A DNA stretch of 64,000 nt from Ptiloglossa arizonensis. Lineage: Eukaryota > Arthropoda > Insecta > Hymenoptera > Colletidae. A program made the translations under genes and the position numbers. The notes beneath the pieces were generated by a model. That model did not search any database. It saw only the letters and a program-made list of their open reading frames with translations, and had not been told where the DNA came from. Shown one piece after another: positions 10,627 through 24,468 of this stretch (its first letter is position 1; the number at the start of each line of letters is the position of its first letter). The stretch covers positions 7,440,001 to 7,504,000 of the forward strand of contig NC_135059.1 in assembly GCF_051014685.1 (NCBI RefSeq), written 5' to 3'.

Positions 10627-13600
10627 CTGAAACGTAAATTAACGATGATAATTTTGAGCACACTCGTGGAAAACCACTGTTCTGGTGCAACGTTCTCTTA
10701 TCGAAATTTCGATTCTCGAGTACACCCACGTACACGATCTACGATCACGTCTCTAATCTGAAATTCAATGACAGTGATCACCGGTTTGAACTTTGAATTT
10801 CGATTCTATCGCGTTCCATCGTTCCTGATACGTATAGTAACCGCGTATTGTAATTTTTCTCGTTGAAATTATAATTTTCGAGAGACACTCGAGAGATAAT
10901 GCCACTTCGCGCAGGAACCTCGGCGACGGATACACTCGTGTGTTTACCACCGTGATGTGTGGTCAATCGACATTGTCCTCCGTTACGTAAGAATGCATCG
11001 AGTTTCATTTACAAGGTATACAACTCGCGGGTGAGAGCCACTGAAGAGCCATAACCAATTGCTCGCGCAACGCAACGTTACCCGAGTTGATTTCCTCGAT
11101 AACGAAACCTCGTACGAAAAAATATTTATTCTCCGTGCTTTCCACTCGATTTTTGAATGAAGGATCGCGTCCTTCTCCGTTCCACGTCCAAGTACCCGGT
11201 CCGTGTACGCGTCGTTTCGTTTCACTCGTTGTTACACACGTAAACAAACGGGCAGTTATCTTCGCCACGGTATCTACCGTGAGATTCCTGGCAACGTGCG
11301 ACGAAATACCATTGTAAGCACCGAAGAATTACGATCTTCAAACACGTTATCTGCCGAATGGAACTGTATCGCGTACGAGTAACACAGAAACAAGAGGCGA
11401 TCGTAAATCATACGGTGAGGACGCGATCTAACGATGTAAATCGTTCGTGAAACAATACGTTCGATACGGGAAAAAAAATGAGAGTCTCGTCAACGGTTGT
11501 AAATTTCACGCGAATTAGAGTACCAACATCGTTAACCGGTAATCCGAACGACAAACGAACGTAACGCGAATCGTCCAAAAATAACCCTAATGGCCTACGG
11601 AAGAACTTAAATAACCCGAATTACGTTCCAAATAAATCATTACTTCTACTTTCGCTGGATATCTCGATTTTCAAATTACTCGGTTATCACCGAAGATCCC
11701 TCAGTCACTATTTTAGTGTCTCGTAGCGTTTAATGGGGTACATCCTGTTTTTCTGTACCGATTTCTTTCGATTATTTCATTCCCGATGTTTTTCGATACA
11801 ATTTGAAACGTTTCGTCACCTTTAGCGATCGCTCGAAGAATAGGGGTCGTTTCGAACGAATGTAACGAAAATCGATCTCGAACGATTATTAATTTTCTTA
11901 TTACAGAAACAATGTTTCGTTTCAATAGTACCATCGATCGAGAAACTGTCTTTTGTGAACAGTACGCTCGACAGTTGTAACGTGACCAAGTTCCAAAATT
12001 TGTTTCCGAACAAAGCTTCGCGAGATGCAAATGAACACGTTCTCGGGTTCGGTAATTCCGCGAAATCGAGCGCGTATCGTTTAAACGAAATCGATCACGC
12101 GGGTTAATTAGCCACGAACAAACGTAGACGCGAACAATTGAATCTCTCCGCTCGAATCCGATTTTCGTGAAACGAACTCTCGTCGAATCCGTTTAATTGG
12201 GCCGAGTTCTTCCATCCCTGGATCAACTCGCGAGTCGAGTTCAACGCGACCCGATTGAAATTAACACCGTTTACCCTCTCGGTCCATTTACAATCACAAT
12301 AAACAATTTACGTTCGTGATACATCCCGGTTGTTCGGAAAGTCGTCTCGTTTCTTTCGGTGAAAAACAAACGCGATTGTTTCAGAGGTGTACAAACGTTT
12401 CACTGAATTTCTCTATTTTGAAAAACGAAATTACTTTTCGAATAATCGAATATTTTGGAAAGTTTCCACTCCTCGTGAATGCGAATCATTCGTACGAAAG
12501 GAAACATGCATCGAATGATTTCCTACGAATGAAAACTTTCTATCGACTCATCGGTGCGTGGGAAATATTTCAAACTCGAATTTTTATACATAATTTTCCC
12601 TTTTAATGTGCACTATCGTGTTTCCAAGGGACAGAGTACTTCGTAGAATATAATTTTTATACGAACTCGATTGAAGTGAAACAGTACTCTGACGATTCGT
12701 TTCGAGAAATTGATTTCTTTCTTAAATATCTCCTGGTTCGTATCTCAAAGCGATCGTTTCGTTTTCGTTGGAAAAATTCAAAAAAACGCGCCGATTTTCT
12801 GCACCAGCGGAGAACGTGTGTTTGGCGGTAGAATTTAGATAGAGAACGCGGAGCGTAAATAAATGAACTGCGTAGAAAGTGATAGTTCCTGGTTTGGCTG
12901 GCATAATCATTAGCCCCGAGTCGCGTGCACAAATAATTTCGAAATTTCCCGCGATTCCCTAAATCTGTTTAACGTCGATAATCTCGATTGATCCAAGGCC
13001 GAGAATACCGCGACGTCTATGCGATGGTTAAGAACTGTGTTATGAACGTTGACGGAACGATGAATGTTGTCGATAATTGCAAATTACGTGCAAAGTGTTC
13101 CGAACGTAGTGAAATTTCTCGTGACGCGCTCGATCGTGACGAGAAACTGCGTGACCGAATTTTTCTCCCATTTTTCGATTACACTTCGACTTCGGAAACA
13201 AAACGACTTCGATCGTGGATAATTGGACAAGTTTCACCGAAAGAAATCGAAATTATTCTAAATTCTACGGGTTGAAGTTTTTCGTCGCGATTTCAATTCC
13301 AATTGTTCAACTCGGAGCCAAAAGATTACGATTAACGATTGTTCGATACGGACACGATGTTTCGAATATTCGAGAATCGAAGAGCGTGTTCGATTTTTAC
13401 TTCGATTTCGAATTCAATCGTTTATTACAAACTAATAGAATGGTGTTTCGAACGAACTCTTTTTTAATCGACGTTTAATCATTCTCGGAAAGAAACCACG
13501 TATACAACATCGTATATAATCAATAAAGTAAACAATAAGGATTACAATGTAATGAGAATAAACCTTACGAGATAATGTACGGAAAGTAAACAAGAACGTG

Positions 13601-14404
13601 TATACGAAAATGTGACGTGAAAATGGGAAAGAAGGAGGAACGTAGAACAGAAGTGCGAGTAATATTTATTTATTTATTTATCTTTTTTTTTTTTTTCAAA
13701 TTTTCTCGCGTCGTTTGTAAAATAACGTAGCACGCGCGTCTTTATTTGTACACGTTGCTCTGTAACCCCTATCGTATTACGTCGGTTATGTAATTTCTTT
13801 CCGTGAACGACAACCAAGTGGAAAAAGCAAAAAACTCGTCGAAGGTCGTAGGTAGATTAATCGTTAAATTGTACGATTCGAGCTCGACGGTTTGAACTCA
13901 CCCGCGTTGATGGAGACGGACGGGTCGCTAGGCTGTTCGAATATTTCGAAATCACGCGATTGGTATTAATCGACGATCACACGATAACGGTGCTACTTCG
14001 ACTGATCCTTCTCGATCGAATATCTGAATTTCGTAGCCGCGATTCGAGTGTATTCGAATGTCGCGTGGCTTGGACGAGACTGAATCGTTTCGCGAGTCGC
14101 GTCTACCTCTATATGTAGAATCTCCTCCTCTGCCAGTCAGACTGTCGGTCTCCCGTTACACGACAACGTTCTGCCGACGAGCATTGGGAACTCACGCTTC
14201 TGCCAAATCGATCCCCGCCACGGCGACACAGTTTCGAATTTCACGATTCTTTCGCGATCGGATCCCCTCGGTGTCGCGAACCGTCTCCCGTAACTCGTGA
14301 AAATTGAAAACTCTCGATTCAACGCTCCACAGAGATTCTGAAAAGCTCGGCAGGCGTCGATCCGTCGCTGTTGTTTACGAACACAGCGTACCCAGATGGT
14401 CGTT
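10627..14404. other. Gene-poor DNA, no supported gene
   Basis: AT-rich DNA with abundant TCG and CGA trinucleotides. It contains one MITE (12327-12449), a T-rich tract near 13670-13700 (tttatttatttatc then poly-T), and short open frames of at most about 105 codons without domains. Confidence 0.5.
12327..12449. mobile_element. Mariner-like MITE, diverged copy
   Basis: Left end cggttgttcggaaagtcgtc, right end aaattacttttcgaataatcg. The interior keeps ttcggtgaaaaacaaacgcg and gtacaaacgtttcactgaat from the family core. Shorter than the typical copy. Confidence 0.75.
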
Positions 14405-15250
14405 ACGTACACACCGAGTGTTGCAACCTCGTAACAACGTAGTGCTACGTGTTATCGATGTTTAAAGGTGTTTGACCTCCAAGGAGCGCTACACTTCGCA
14501 AATTGACGAACGTCGATTATTACGACACTTCGTAAAGCTCCGGAGGTGTCAACTTGCATCCAGTACTACGGTGTTACGCGATGCCAATGTTTGGCGATGT
14601 TTGAACTCACAGATCGTAAAGCTCTGAAAATGTCAACTCGCCTCTGTGGTGTGCAAAGACAGCGAACCCAGAAGGTTGTTACGTGCACACCAAGTGTTGC
14701 AATCTCGTAGCAACGTAGTACTACGTGTTACTCAGGGCCAATGTTTGAAGGTGTTTGACCTCACGGATCGAAAAGCTCTGAAAGTGTCATCTCGCCTCTA
14801 TGGTTTACAAAGACAGCGAACTCGTGACATTGTTACGTACACACCGAGTGTTGCAACCTCGTAACAACGTAGTGCTACGTGTTATCGAAGTTTGAAGGTG
14901 TTTGACCGCCAAGGAGCGCTACACTTCGCAAATTGTAAAACTCTGGAGGCGTCAACTTGCCTCCGGTACCACGTATTACGCGGTGCCAATGTTTGAAGAT
15001 GTTTGACCTCACGGATCGCAAAGCTCTGGAAGTGTCAACTCACTTCTACGGTTCACAAAGACAGGAAACTCGTGACATTGTTACGTATACACCGAGTGTT
15101 GCAATCTCGTAAGAACGTAGCGCTACGTGATACGCAGGGCCAATGTTTGAAGGTGTTTGACCTCCGAGTAGCGCTACACCTCACGTATCGTAAAGCTTGG
15201 AAGACCGCGACTCGCCTCTGTGGTTCGCAAAGACGGTAAACCCATAACGT
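14405..15250. repeat. Complex tandem repeat with irregular 150-280 bp spacing
   Basis: The phrase caccgagtgttgcaacctcg followed by aacgtagtgctacgtg recurs at 14412, 14688, 14842 and 15090. The intervening modules aaggtgtttgacctc, atcgtaaagctctg and ctctgtggttcacaaagacag are shuffled between copies. It looks like a mosaic satellite rather than a simple array. Confidence 0.8.
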
Positions 15251-17739
15251 TGTAACCTGTAACCCGCTACGACTGTTTTTCACAGCTCGATGCGAGCAAA
15301 CGCAACAACAGTGGGTATTTATTTTGCGAGAGTATCGAATCGTTAACGCAGCGCGTAACTTTTGCATGCAGAAATTCTATCAGCCGGTCGGACAATCACT
15401 GTCCCGTTAGACGACAGCATTCTGTCGAGGAACTCGCACTTCTTACAAGGTTTATCTTCCACGCGACACAGATTCGATTTCTCAGGATTTTGACTCCCCT
15501 TACGGAAGAATTATGGTTACTTTCGACTACGTGGTACGAATATCGATCGGAAGGCGAAACCTTCGTTACGAATTTCATCGTGTTTCGACAAAAATAGTGC
15601 CCGATCTGTTCGACACGTTTAAAATAGAAACGAAAGATAGTTTATAGCGAGCACTTTGTCCACGGAAACGAGACTCTCTGTTGCCAAATATTCGTGCGTT
15701 ATTTCTAGATGCATCTCATCTGTGAACAAGGTTGCACAGTTCGCGTCATTTGACGTAAGAGGTTCTTCGTTCGTGTAACAATTGGTCGCAATCTTCAAAG
15801 TTGTTCGAGTGGAAGAATTTCGGTTTTACCACCATCGATCGTACGATAGCTCTCTAGATAAAAGTCTTTCGCTCATTATCGTTAATTAATGTACCATATT
15901 CGATTACACGCGATAACACTGCTTCGAGTGACAAAATTCTTTTGACGGTAAATTTTAATGGGTATCTAAGTACAATTCACTCGCGATAGTCGAATTATCG
16001 TTCAATTCAAGTAATATCAAATTGTTTATAAATTTTAAACCAATATTAATTTCAAGCAAAAACAACTCGTGAGCACTCGAACTTGGATCCACTACGCGAT
16101 AGATTTATAATCGCGTTCGTTTTAAACAATTTTTCACCAAGTCGATAAATACAATATCTCGAAGAATGTTCGACCGAATGATTTGGAACTTTGTAAAAAT
16201 ATTCCATAAAACTATTCGAATTGGACTACGCGTGAATTTTGTCTAAAATTTTTCAAGTTCTTGTCTTTTATTTATTTTTCAATTTCGAAAACCAACAAAT
16301 TTAGTAATTGAAATCATCTAAGATACTTAAACCATACTTTTCGAAATTTGGTGTCGAAAAAATCGATTCACGATAAAAATCGATCAGCGAGGGATCGATG
16401 CAAAAATTGATCTCTTGAAAAATCGATTCCGCGACACGGTATTGCGTTTCTTCCGCAGCTACCGTACGAAAACCTTGAACATTGCACGCGGTGCATGTGC
16501 ATGTGCATGTGCATTTCGCTGTGCATCGAATCTCCGGATACTTCGACAACGAATTCGTAAATTCTTCGCGACGATTTTAAACGAAACGCTTCTAAGGCAA
16601 TTTTAGTTGCAAGAAATCGCTGCTGTAATTCTTTCGAAGCTTCGCGAACATTTCGCGGAACGGGGCGCGCGTTTCAGAAGGAAATCATTAAATCCGACTG
16701 TGTTGCGTGACGCTGATTGTGCCACCAGGATCCAGCAGTTTCGATTGTTCCGTTTTTTCTGTTACTTCTTTTCCTGGCGTTTCGACAACAAATGCGCTCG
16801 CTCGCGCGAACCCATCGAGCGTACATCGTACTTCCGTCCACGATGTCACACGACATAGTAATCGAATCAAACTTGGTTCGTTTCGTTACGATCAATTTTC
16901 GATCAATAATCCCAAATATTATTAATACTTTCATTCGCGATTCGACCTAGATCGGATCACTCCAAACGATAAAGATCGCGTTCAAATTTATATTCGAAGA
17001 AATTGTTCGAAATATCGAAGAAATCGCGGTAAATGGAAGTCTGAATTACCACAATCGGATTTAAATAAAAAAAATTTTATTCGATACAAATTTGAATGTA
17101 GTACTTTAAGTAGGATTATGGTTCTCTGTATATAAATACTTTTGCTTTCGGATCGTTCTTTTATCTTTTAAGATCGGGTTTAGAAGAAGCTTTAGTGTCT
17201 TCCTTAGATAAAATTATTTTATCTATTATATATGTATATGTATATTATCTGCACGTGTTTACGTAACGAAGACGTTTAATAATAATAAGAAGAGGAATCG
17301 ATCTAGCGTAGAATACATTTTGTTTCATTGTTTCCAATTAACTTGTAGATTGCGTTGCTTTAATTCTCTCTCTTGTTTTCGTCTTGGACAAGTTTAACGT
17401 ATCTCTGTAAATTTTATCAAAGCTTCGACGATACCGTAACAGATGTAGAATGATCCTTCGAATCCCGCGCATGCAATTTGTTCAACTTTATCACGTGTGG
17501 TTACCCGCTCGCATGCCTTTCACTCCTCCCTAATCCCACGTTACATATTTGCCACGAAGATCGGTTTAATCATTACCTTTTGCTTCGGAAATCTGTCACC
17601 ATGCGCACAGTATCACCGATGTAATCCGTACCGGTGTTTACAAGCAGCTATATCTGCACTTCACGAGGCACCAGATACCGCGGTAATTTATACAGTTTTC
17701 GACTCGCTTTCCTCAACGTTCGTACTCGAGACAGCAAAA
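15251..17739. other. Gene-poor DNA, no supported gene
   Basis: A short GTGCAT microsatellite lies at about 16494-16514. There are small open frames on both strands near 16.6-16.95 kb and otherwise AT-rich unique DNA. Nothing coding can be supported. Confidence 0.5.
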
Positions 17740-18300
17740 TTACCGCTCCCCAATTTCCTGGAATATTAAAATGATAACAATAATAATAATAATAATAGGT
17801 TTTGGAATATTAAAATGATAATGAAAGATTTAAAAATTACCGCTCCTGACTTTCGTAGGAAATATTAGAATAATGATAATAATAATAATAGGTTTCGGAA
17901 TATTAAAATGGTAACAATAATAATAATAATAATAATAATAATAGGTTTCGAAATATTAAAATGATAATAATGAAAGGTTTAGAAGTTAGCACTCCCCATT
18001 TTGGTAGGAAATATTAAAATAATGATAATAATAATAATAGGTTTCGGAATATTAAAATGATAACAATGAAAGATTTAAAAATTACCGCTCCCCACTTTCG
18101 TAGGAAATATTAAAATAATGATAATAATAATAATAGGTTTCGTAATATTGAAATAATAATATTAATAATGAAAGGTTTAGAAGCTAGCACTCCCCACTTT
18201 CGTAGGAAATATTCAAATAATGATAATAGTAGTAAAAGGTTTCGGAACATTAAGATAATAATATTGATAATAAAAGGTTCCCACTTTCGTGGGAAATAAC
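17740..18300. repeat. Minisatellite with embedded (AAT)n tracts
   Basis: A unit built from ggtttcggaatattaaaatg, a variable (ataataata)n run, gaaaggtttagaagttagc and actccccactttcgtagg recurs about five times. The internal AAT tract differs in length between copies, so the microsatellite is nested in a longer tandem repeat. Confidence 0.85.
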
Positions 18301-21019
18301 ATTGAACCGACATTAAGATTTGGTGGTAAAGTAACTGGTAAAATAGATTGATACAAACACTAATGAGAACCAATTTCTACCGCAGGTAAATCATATTCAC
18401 CGATCAATTTTCATAAAGGGAGATACGAAAGCAACGTAGAAAATAGCACGGAGAAAGCATTGACAAATTGGTTACAGACACTTCCACACGGCAGCCACTA
18501 TAACGATCATAACCAAACAGATAAAAACGCATCGTATGAATGGTTGAAAGAAACAAATTCTCTGAAAACTCGTGGCTATGAATTATTGACCGTACACAAT
18601 GAAGAAACATAATCGAAGGAAATTAGTCAGTGTAGAATATGGGATCGGGAATTATTATAGAAACAGTTCAATAATAGCTACAACGGAAACACGGACGTGA
18701 CCAACTAACGATTATTATACACCATCTGTTAACTCTGGAGTTTAAACGAGTTACGAGATAATGGAAAACCCTGTATTAAAAATACAAACCGGAGAGAAGT
18801 TCCGTACTAATAGAGAACGAATACTGACAAATAGAACAGTGATGCACAGCAACATCGAAACCACGGTAACAGAAAAACATTGAAAGTACTTAGGTATCTA
18901 TAGCAAGAGAAGTTAAACTGGTGCACTAGGATCCTGAAGACACGGCAAGAATTATTCTTCTCGATTGCATAGGAATGCATTACTGCATTACTGCACTTGG
19001 TTAGCTTACTTGATATTTTCTCAACTCTTGGTCGACTTTGCGTCCATGGTATTATTATCGTTATTATTATTATTATTCGAAAGATAAATACGTTCGGGGC
19101 CCTTGGACCCAGATGTACCGTTCGTGTGACATTTTTGAATATTACGACGTTTGATTCGTTAGTTTGAGTTATTTTATTGTTCTTTTGGCAGCCACTGTTA
19201 CCAAGTCCTTGCAGTTTATTCCTGTAGCCATTAACATTCCATGCCAAATTGTTAACCATACGTCTAATTTTAAAGTGTCAGTATTTTGTCGACCAAAGTG
19301 TCGGTATTTTTTAAAATACGTCACAAAAGAATATAAACGAAATTACAATGATAGAAAAAAAAATAAGTGTAAAGTTGGAAAAAATCCCCAACAACTAGAG
19401 CATCTCCAACAACAGTAACTGTGGTACAGTAACAAACGTAGGAGATTGGTCATGTTTTTTCTCGAATTCGAATCAGTGATTTTTATTTTTTTTTAACTGA
19501 AAAATAAATCTTCTACCCTTGCCGCTGCACCATAGGTCGTTTCTGGGGATTACGCTTATTTTTTCACAACTGGCTGACCATTTGCACCTACAATTCCGTT
19601 TACGATTGAAGTACATGTAAACCCACGAGACTGCCAAATGTCATTAACATCGGTGAAAGTCACTTCTGACATTTTCCTTGTGAGACAGTCAGCCTCGGAA
19701 GACGTGTCGCTCATATTAAGGGGTTACACCGGTAATCCGGCGCAAAAACGTCCACTTGTTCCTGATTTTTTCCCAGAGAGACCGTACAACTTTTCCATTC
19801 GAAATTTTCGCCCACGTTGTTGTCCATGTTCCCGTTAGATTCACGATTTTTCACAAACAAGAATCACACAAATTGTAAAAGTTACGTAATTTTACGTACC
19901 CAAGGAAATCCTTTTGTTACGGATGTGACAAGACGTACACTTCGAGAGAATACAAGAAGAAAAAATCGACTTCTCTAACACCAAATTTCCAGAATACCAT
20001 CTCGAGAAACGTAACCCTTTGAAAAACAATTGCAATCCAATTTACATGGAACGAAAATTAAACGATGTAACATTTGACGAAAGTATGCCACTAATCCGTG
20101 TATTCTGACCGATAGAAACGATCGTAGTGGCTAGTTAACAACGAACAGCGGTGTTGATTTCTTTCGAGTTATCCGGTACGGATACAGTTTCGGTTATCCG
20201 GAGAAGATTGTACCAGGACGTGAAACGAGTCGCGTATATTCTCTAGGAGCGAGAGATGGTCGTTGGCGACCGCGTTTTGTCGCAGAATTGGAGGAGGTCA
20301 GGGCGACTATTCGTCCTACCGGCTCTAATACCGAGAAAAACATCTGGGCTCGGCATTCTCTCGTCAGATCGAGTGACCTACTGCTCCTTTCTCGGCTTTG
20401 TGGAACGAAAGGAGAGCTACGGCCACGATTACGCCGCGGATACATTATTTATCCGATTCTCCTTTTATCGTGGTTGGTTTTCGACCGACGCTAGACACAG
20501 CTTTTTCACCCGGTTATCCTTCTAGCCGCGGTATCGTCGACTTTTATTCCCGGCTTCATCGATCACGCGATTTTTTTTTCCCCACAGCTACGAACAAAGG
20601 AGACACCGGGAACCGAGCATCGATCAGAGAAAACGACGTGATCGATCGTCGACCGGTAGCCACTGTCGTTTCGTCCTTTGCGTTGAACTTCCGTGGAAAG
20701 AAACGTGTCACACCAGGGGATCGCTGCGTGGCGGAATGACGCTTCACGGATCGTGACTGCCTCGAGACGTATTCGTTGTAAGTGTGGTACACGATAAGAG
20801 GACCGAGCCGACCCAGTGGCTCGATTCCTCCGCGAAAATAAAAAGGTTCCAGGATCTGGATAACGAAAAATAAAATGGTTCGACGATGGAACGGTTCGTT
20901 CGGTGATCCGTGGATTCAGCGAGTGTGTAAATTAACTCTCGGCTGTGTTCGAAACAAATTTGTCCGCGTTCGTGGACAATTAATACGTGGCGAATGAATT
21001 AATTTGCCCTGTCTTCGTC
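18301..21019. other. Gene-poor DNA, possible retroelement scrap and CpG-rich block
   Basis: Unique DNA without supported genes. The minus-strand frame starting at 19259 opens with WNVNGYRNKLQ, which resembles the start of LINE endonuclease domains, but nothing else of a retroelement follows. The part from about 20190 to 20900 is CpG-rich with overlapping open frames on both strands (up to 113 codons) and no domain. Confidence 0.4.
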
Positions 21020-21340
21020 CAACTTTAAAGATACCTATGTAGTTCCATACGAATACCAATACATTCTAGTATTAACGTTAGAACTGCCATTTGACCTGTT
21101 TGAAACTTTTTGTTAAAGTTACTCAATTGTCGGGAGTGTCTCTCCCTAGAATATTCGTGGACAATATTCGAAATGGAGAACGGACACTAGACTCAACGCT
21201 AGAAACTTTTTTTTAAAGTTACTCGATTAGCGAGAGTGTCTCTTTTTAAAATATTCGTAGACAATATTCGTAATGGACAACCAACACTCATGAATTAATT
21301 TTCCCTATCTCCTATGTAGTTCCATACAAATACTAGTTCG
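21020..21340 (+). repeat. Dispersed repeat family, copies at 21.0, 30.9, 31.1 and 32.1 kb
   Basis: Two near-tandem units contain ttaaagttactcgattagcg, agagtgtctct, aaaatattcgtagacaatattcg and a tail reading cctatgtagttccatac. The same modules are present at 32130-32520 in the same orientation and at 30890-31330 in the opposite one. The units look like an interspersed non-coding repeat, and no terminal repeats or coding capacity were seen. Confidence 0.65.
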
Positions 21341-21406
21341 TTCGATGATCCATAGACTCCAAAGAGTGTGCAAATTAATTCTCGGCTGTGTGTTTAGAAC
21401 AAATTT

Positions 21407-21617
21407 AACGTTTACTTATAATTCTTCATTTTTAACGTTTACTTATAATTCTTCCTTTTTAACGTTTACTTATAATTCTTCCTTTTTAACGTTTACTTAT
21501 AATTCTTCATTTTCAACGTTTACTTAGAATTCTTCATTTTCAATGTTTACTTACAATTCTTCATTTTCAACGTTTACTTATAATTCTTCATTCTTATCGT
21601 TTACTTATAATTCATCG
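21407..21617. repeat. 27-bp tandem repeat, about 8 copies
   Basis: Unit aacgtttacttataattctt plus cattttt, starting at 21407, 21434, 21461, 21488, 21515, 21542, 21569 and 21596. Because 27 is a multiple of three, one frame stays open and would encode a repeating 9-mer (TFTYNSSFL). This is a by-product of the period, not evidence of a gene. Confidence 0.9.
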
Positions 21618-22260
21618 AAACCGTTACTTCCCCGATTCGTTCTATTCAAAAATGAAATTTGTTGCCCTATCGAGAAAGTTGATTAAAATCGACGATCTCT
21701 CCCCGCAGGAATTCCTTTCCCTATTCACCGATTACAGCGAAGAAACCTCGACATTTCCGGCTGCGAGAAATCTCCCGTATCCGTCCATGTCCTCCCCCTT
21801 CCTGGGTCCAGTTTTCTCGTTTCGTGGCATCCAGGAAGCCACTGAACGAACTAGTTCAACCATACCGAGCAACCAATCGCTGTACCTCACTTTATTCATT
21901 TCCACGAACGGTCTCCGATAACGTAACCGGACCAATGGACTCCGTTTCCTGCACGTGGCCGAAAAAATCGCGCGAAACTTCCGAGATCCACGCTCGAGGG
22001 AAGACGAATAATAAATTCAACGATCGACGCGCGAGGCCGCGGTAACAAAAGCGAGCGGCACGATTTTACGCGTCGTTTCTGGCGAGTTATTCGCCGACGA
22101 AATTCCACGGCTACAGAAAGAAACCGAGAAAAGGACGCCGCGAGCATTTCGTCTGCTCCTCCTTCTTCTTCCTTCTTCTCGAATCGGCGAGCGGAGTCGT
22201 CGACCCGTGTCAGTTACGAAAACGCGAAACGCGATTGGTCGAGAACCTTGTCCCCCCTCG
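21618..22260. other. CpG-rich stretch, no supported gene
   Basis: Open frames of 70-90 codons lie on both strands with no recognised domain. The composition resembles other CpG-rich blocks in the window at 5.5-6.4, 8.7-9.2 and 20.2-20.9 kb, and it could be a promoter region. Confidence 0.35.
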
Positions 22261-22750
22261 TTGGCCAACATCACGATGGGAACAGTAGCATAAACCTAAA
22301 GAGGGAGCAGTGACGTAACCAAAAAGTTACTGAAAATCACTGAAAATGTCCCATGGGAGAATTTGACAAATTTTCTTCCTGTTTTGTATATACACAGAGT
22401 GCTAAATTTGAGTGGAATTTTCTTTTCTCTTTTTCGTAAACTGTATTTGAAGCAAATGAAAGAGAAGTTTGAATAATTTTTGCATATGTGCAATATTTTT
22501 CGAGCCTTGTTGGTCAACATTACGATAGGAGCAGTAGCATAAACCTAAGGAGGGAGCAGTGACGTAACCAAAAAGGAAAATCACTGAAAATGTCCCATGG
22601 AAAAATTTGACAAATTTTCTTCCTTTTTTATGTATACACAGAGTGTTAAATTTGAGTGGAATTTTCTTTTCTTCTTTTCGTAAATCGTATTCGAAGAAAA
22701 TGAAAGAGAGGTTTTAATAATTTTTGCATATGTGCAATATTTTTGATGCG
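22261..22750. repeat. Two-copy tandem duplication, 249 bp
   Basis: Both copies carry ttggycaacat (y varies), gcataaacctaargagggag, cagtgacgtaaccaaaaag, aaatttgagtggaattttct and ttttgcatatgtgcaatatt. The starts lie 249 bp apart (22261 and 22510). Confidence 0.85.
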
Positions 22751-24351
22751 TGCAATATTTGTCGAGAATGGTTTGAGAACTTTGTCATCGGTTATCGGAG
22801 GGTTTACATATGTTTGTATTCTTATCGAACAATTTCTTATCGAGTATTCTTGTCGATAAAGAATTCTTTACATATGTAATTCGATAAAATACTCAAACTA
22901 TTTGTTTTGCTTCTGAGCTTGTATGACCGTGAAAGTTATTCTATCGCACGTGGATGAATTCGTTTCAATGCGCGTATTCGCATGGCGTGAAAAATATAAC
23001 AAGTTTCGTTTGAAAAATTCTAGGGCATCTTCGTTTTTAAAAAAACATTGCACGCAAGAATTGATGCCCGTCATCGTATCGCGTGTGAAAAATATTAAAA
23101 CCTCTCCATCGTTGATTCTTTTTCAAATAGTTACTCGAGCCATTATTGAAAATTAAAAATGTGTATTTGGCGTTGCAGGCACGGATATCCGTAAAAAAAT
23201 CTAATCGTTGAAGTGAAATATTGCAATTACCAGTGCTTGTGTCAAATCTAAACGTGATTTTCGTTTCGTAGATAATTAATTTGACGACTGACGTCCACGC
23301 TGATTACATCGTCCTTCGAGAGAATCTGAACTCCCATCGACGAGGCAAATTTTTCCAAGCAACGATGTTCGTTAAACAATTTCGTTCGTTTTCGTGTTTC
23401 AATAGCGTATCAAACGAACGCCAACAAATACTATCTATCGTGATGCATCGAAATACCGTTGCAGCTCGCTGCTTATATAATCCTCGAAAACTCGATAACA
23501 TTTCGTCACAAACGAAACGTCGATATCGTTTTTCGAATGCATTTTCACGCGACGAAACACACCGTGATAAAATTCATCCGACGTATTCGAAAGAATTTTT
23601 TTCTTTTTTTTTTCTACCTTTTCATTACTCGAGCAACCGTACAATTACGTTTAAAACCGATTACAACGGTGGATAATTATAAATTACGCGCGTCGAGGAA
23701 TTGTTCACCGACAAAGAGATAATGTTGCCACCTTAAAAGTATTTAATCGTCGGAACAATTATCTTTGCCAGATCGTAAAACGAATTTGTTTACGCGTTCG
23801 CACGAACAACCAACGGTGAGATTCTTAACAATTCGCTCATCCTGGTCGACCGAATATGCAAAATACAGCTCGTGGGATTTATAACCGACTCGTTTCACTT
23901 GCCCTTACCAAGTGCATAGTTTACGAAGATGCACAAAAGTGCAGCGCAGCGGAAGAACGTTAAACGCGTACATCGTTGTTATTTCTCCAACGTGTATCCT
24001 CCTTCTAGTTGCAAATACACAAAATGTTCCATGGAATTGCAACGGTCAATACAATTTTATCGTTGAAATACTTTCGTATAGTTTTTATATCGTTATTACG
24101 AATTTCGGTGCATACGTGTTACTGGAAAGTGCACTTGCACTTTTTTCTAACCCAGACACTATACATTTTTTTCACAAACACCACCCAGATGGTTGACAAG
24201 AATTGATATTGTTTTTTGATTTTCTTCCATTTTTTCAAACTAACTATATCGTAAAATGTCAGGAAAGTTATTCTCTGTTCCCAAAACTCCTCAACGATCA
24301 AATTTTTGCGCGAGAATATACATATACGAATGTCATTTTAGAAAGAAATTT

Positions 24352-24468
24352 AAGCAACAACTGTTACGATAAGATACAAACAGTAATTTGAAGCAACAAC
24401 TGTTACGATAAGATACAAGCAGTAATTCGAAGCAACAACTGTTACGATAGGATCATTATTTCCAAGGT
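24352..24468. repeat. 39-bp tandem repeat, three copies
   Basis: The phrase aagcaacaactgttacgata plus agatacaarcagtaattyg starts at 24352, 24391 and 24430. The third copy is truncated. Confidence 0.9.

Noticed and set aside
13860..13935. Coding-like stretch on minus ending at a GTGAGT donor
   Set aside because: Two frames are open and its phase does not join the candidate exon at 10626; kept only as a possible untranslated exon.
21345..21527. Open frame with repeating TFTYNSSFL
   Set aside because: By-product of a 27-bp tandem repeat whose length is divisible by three.
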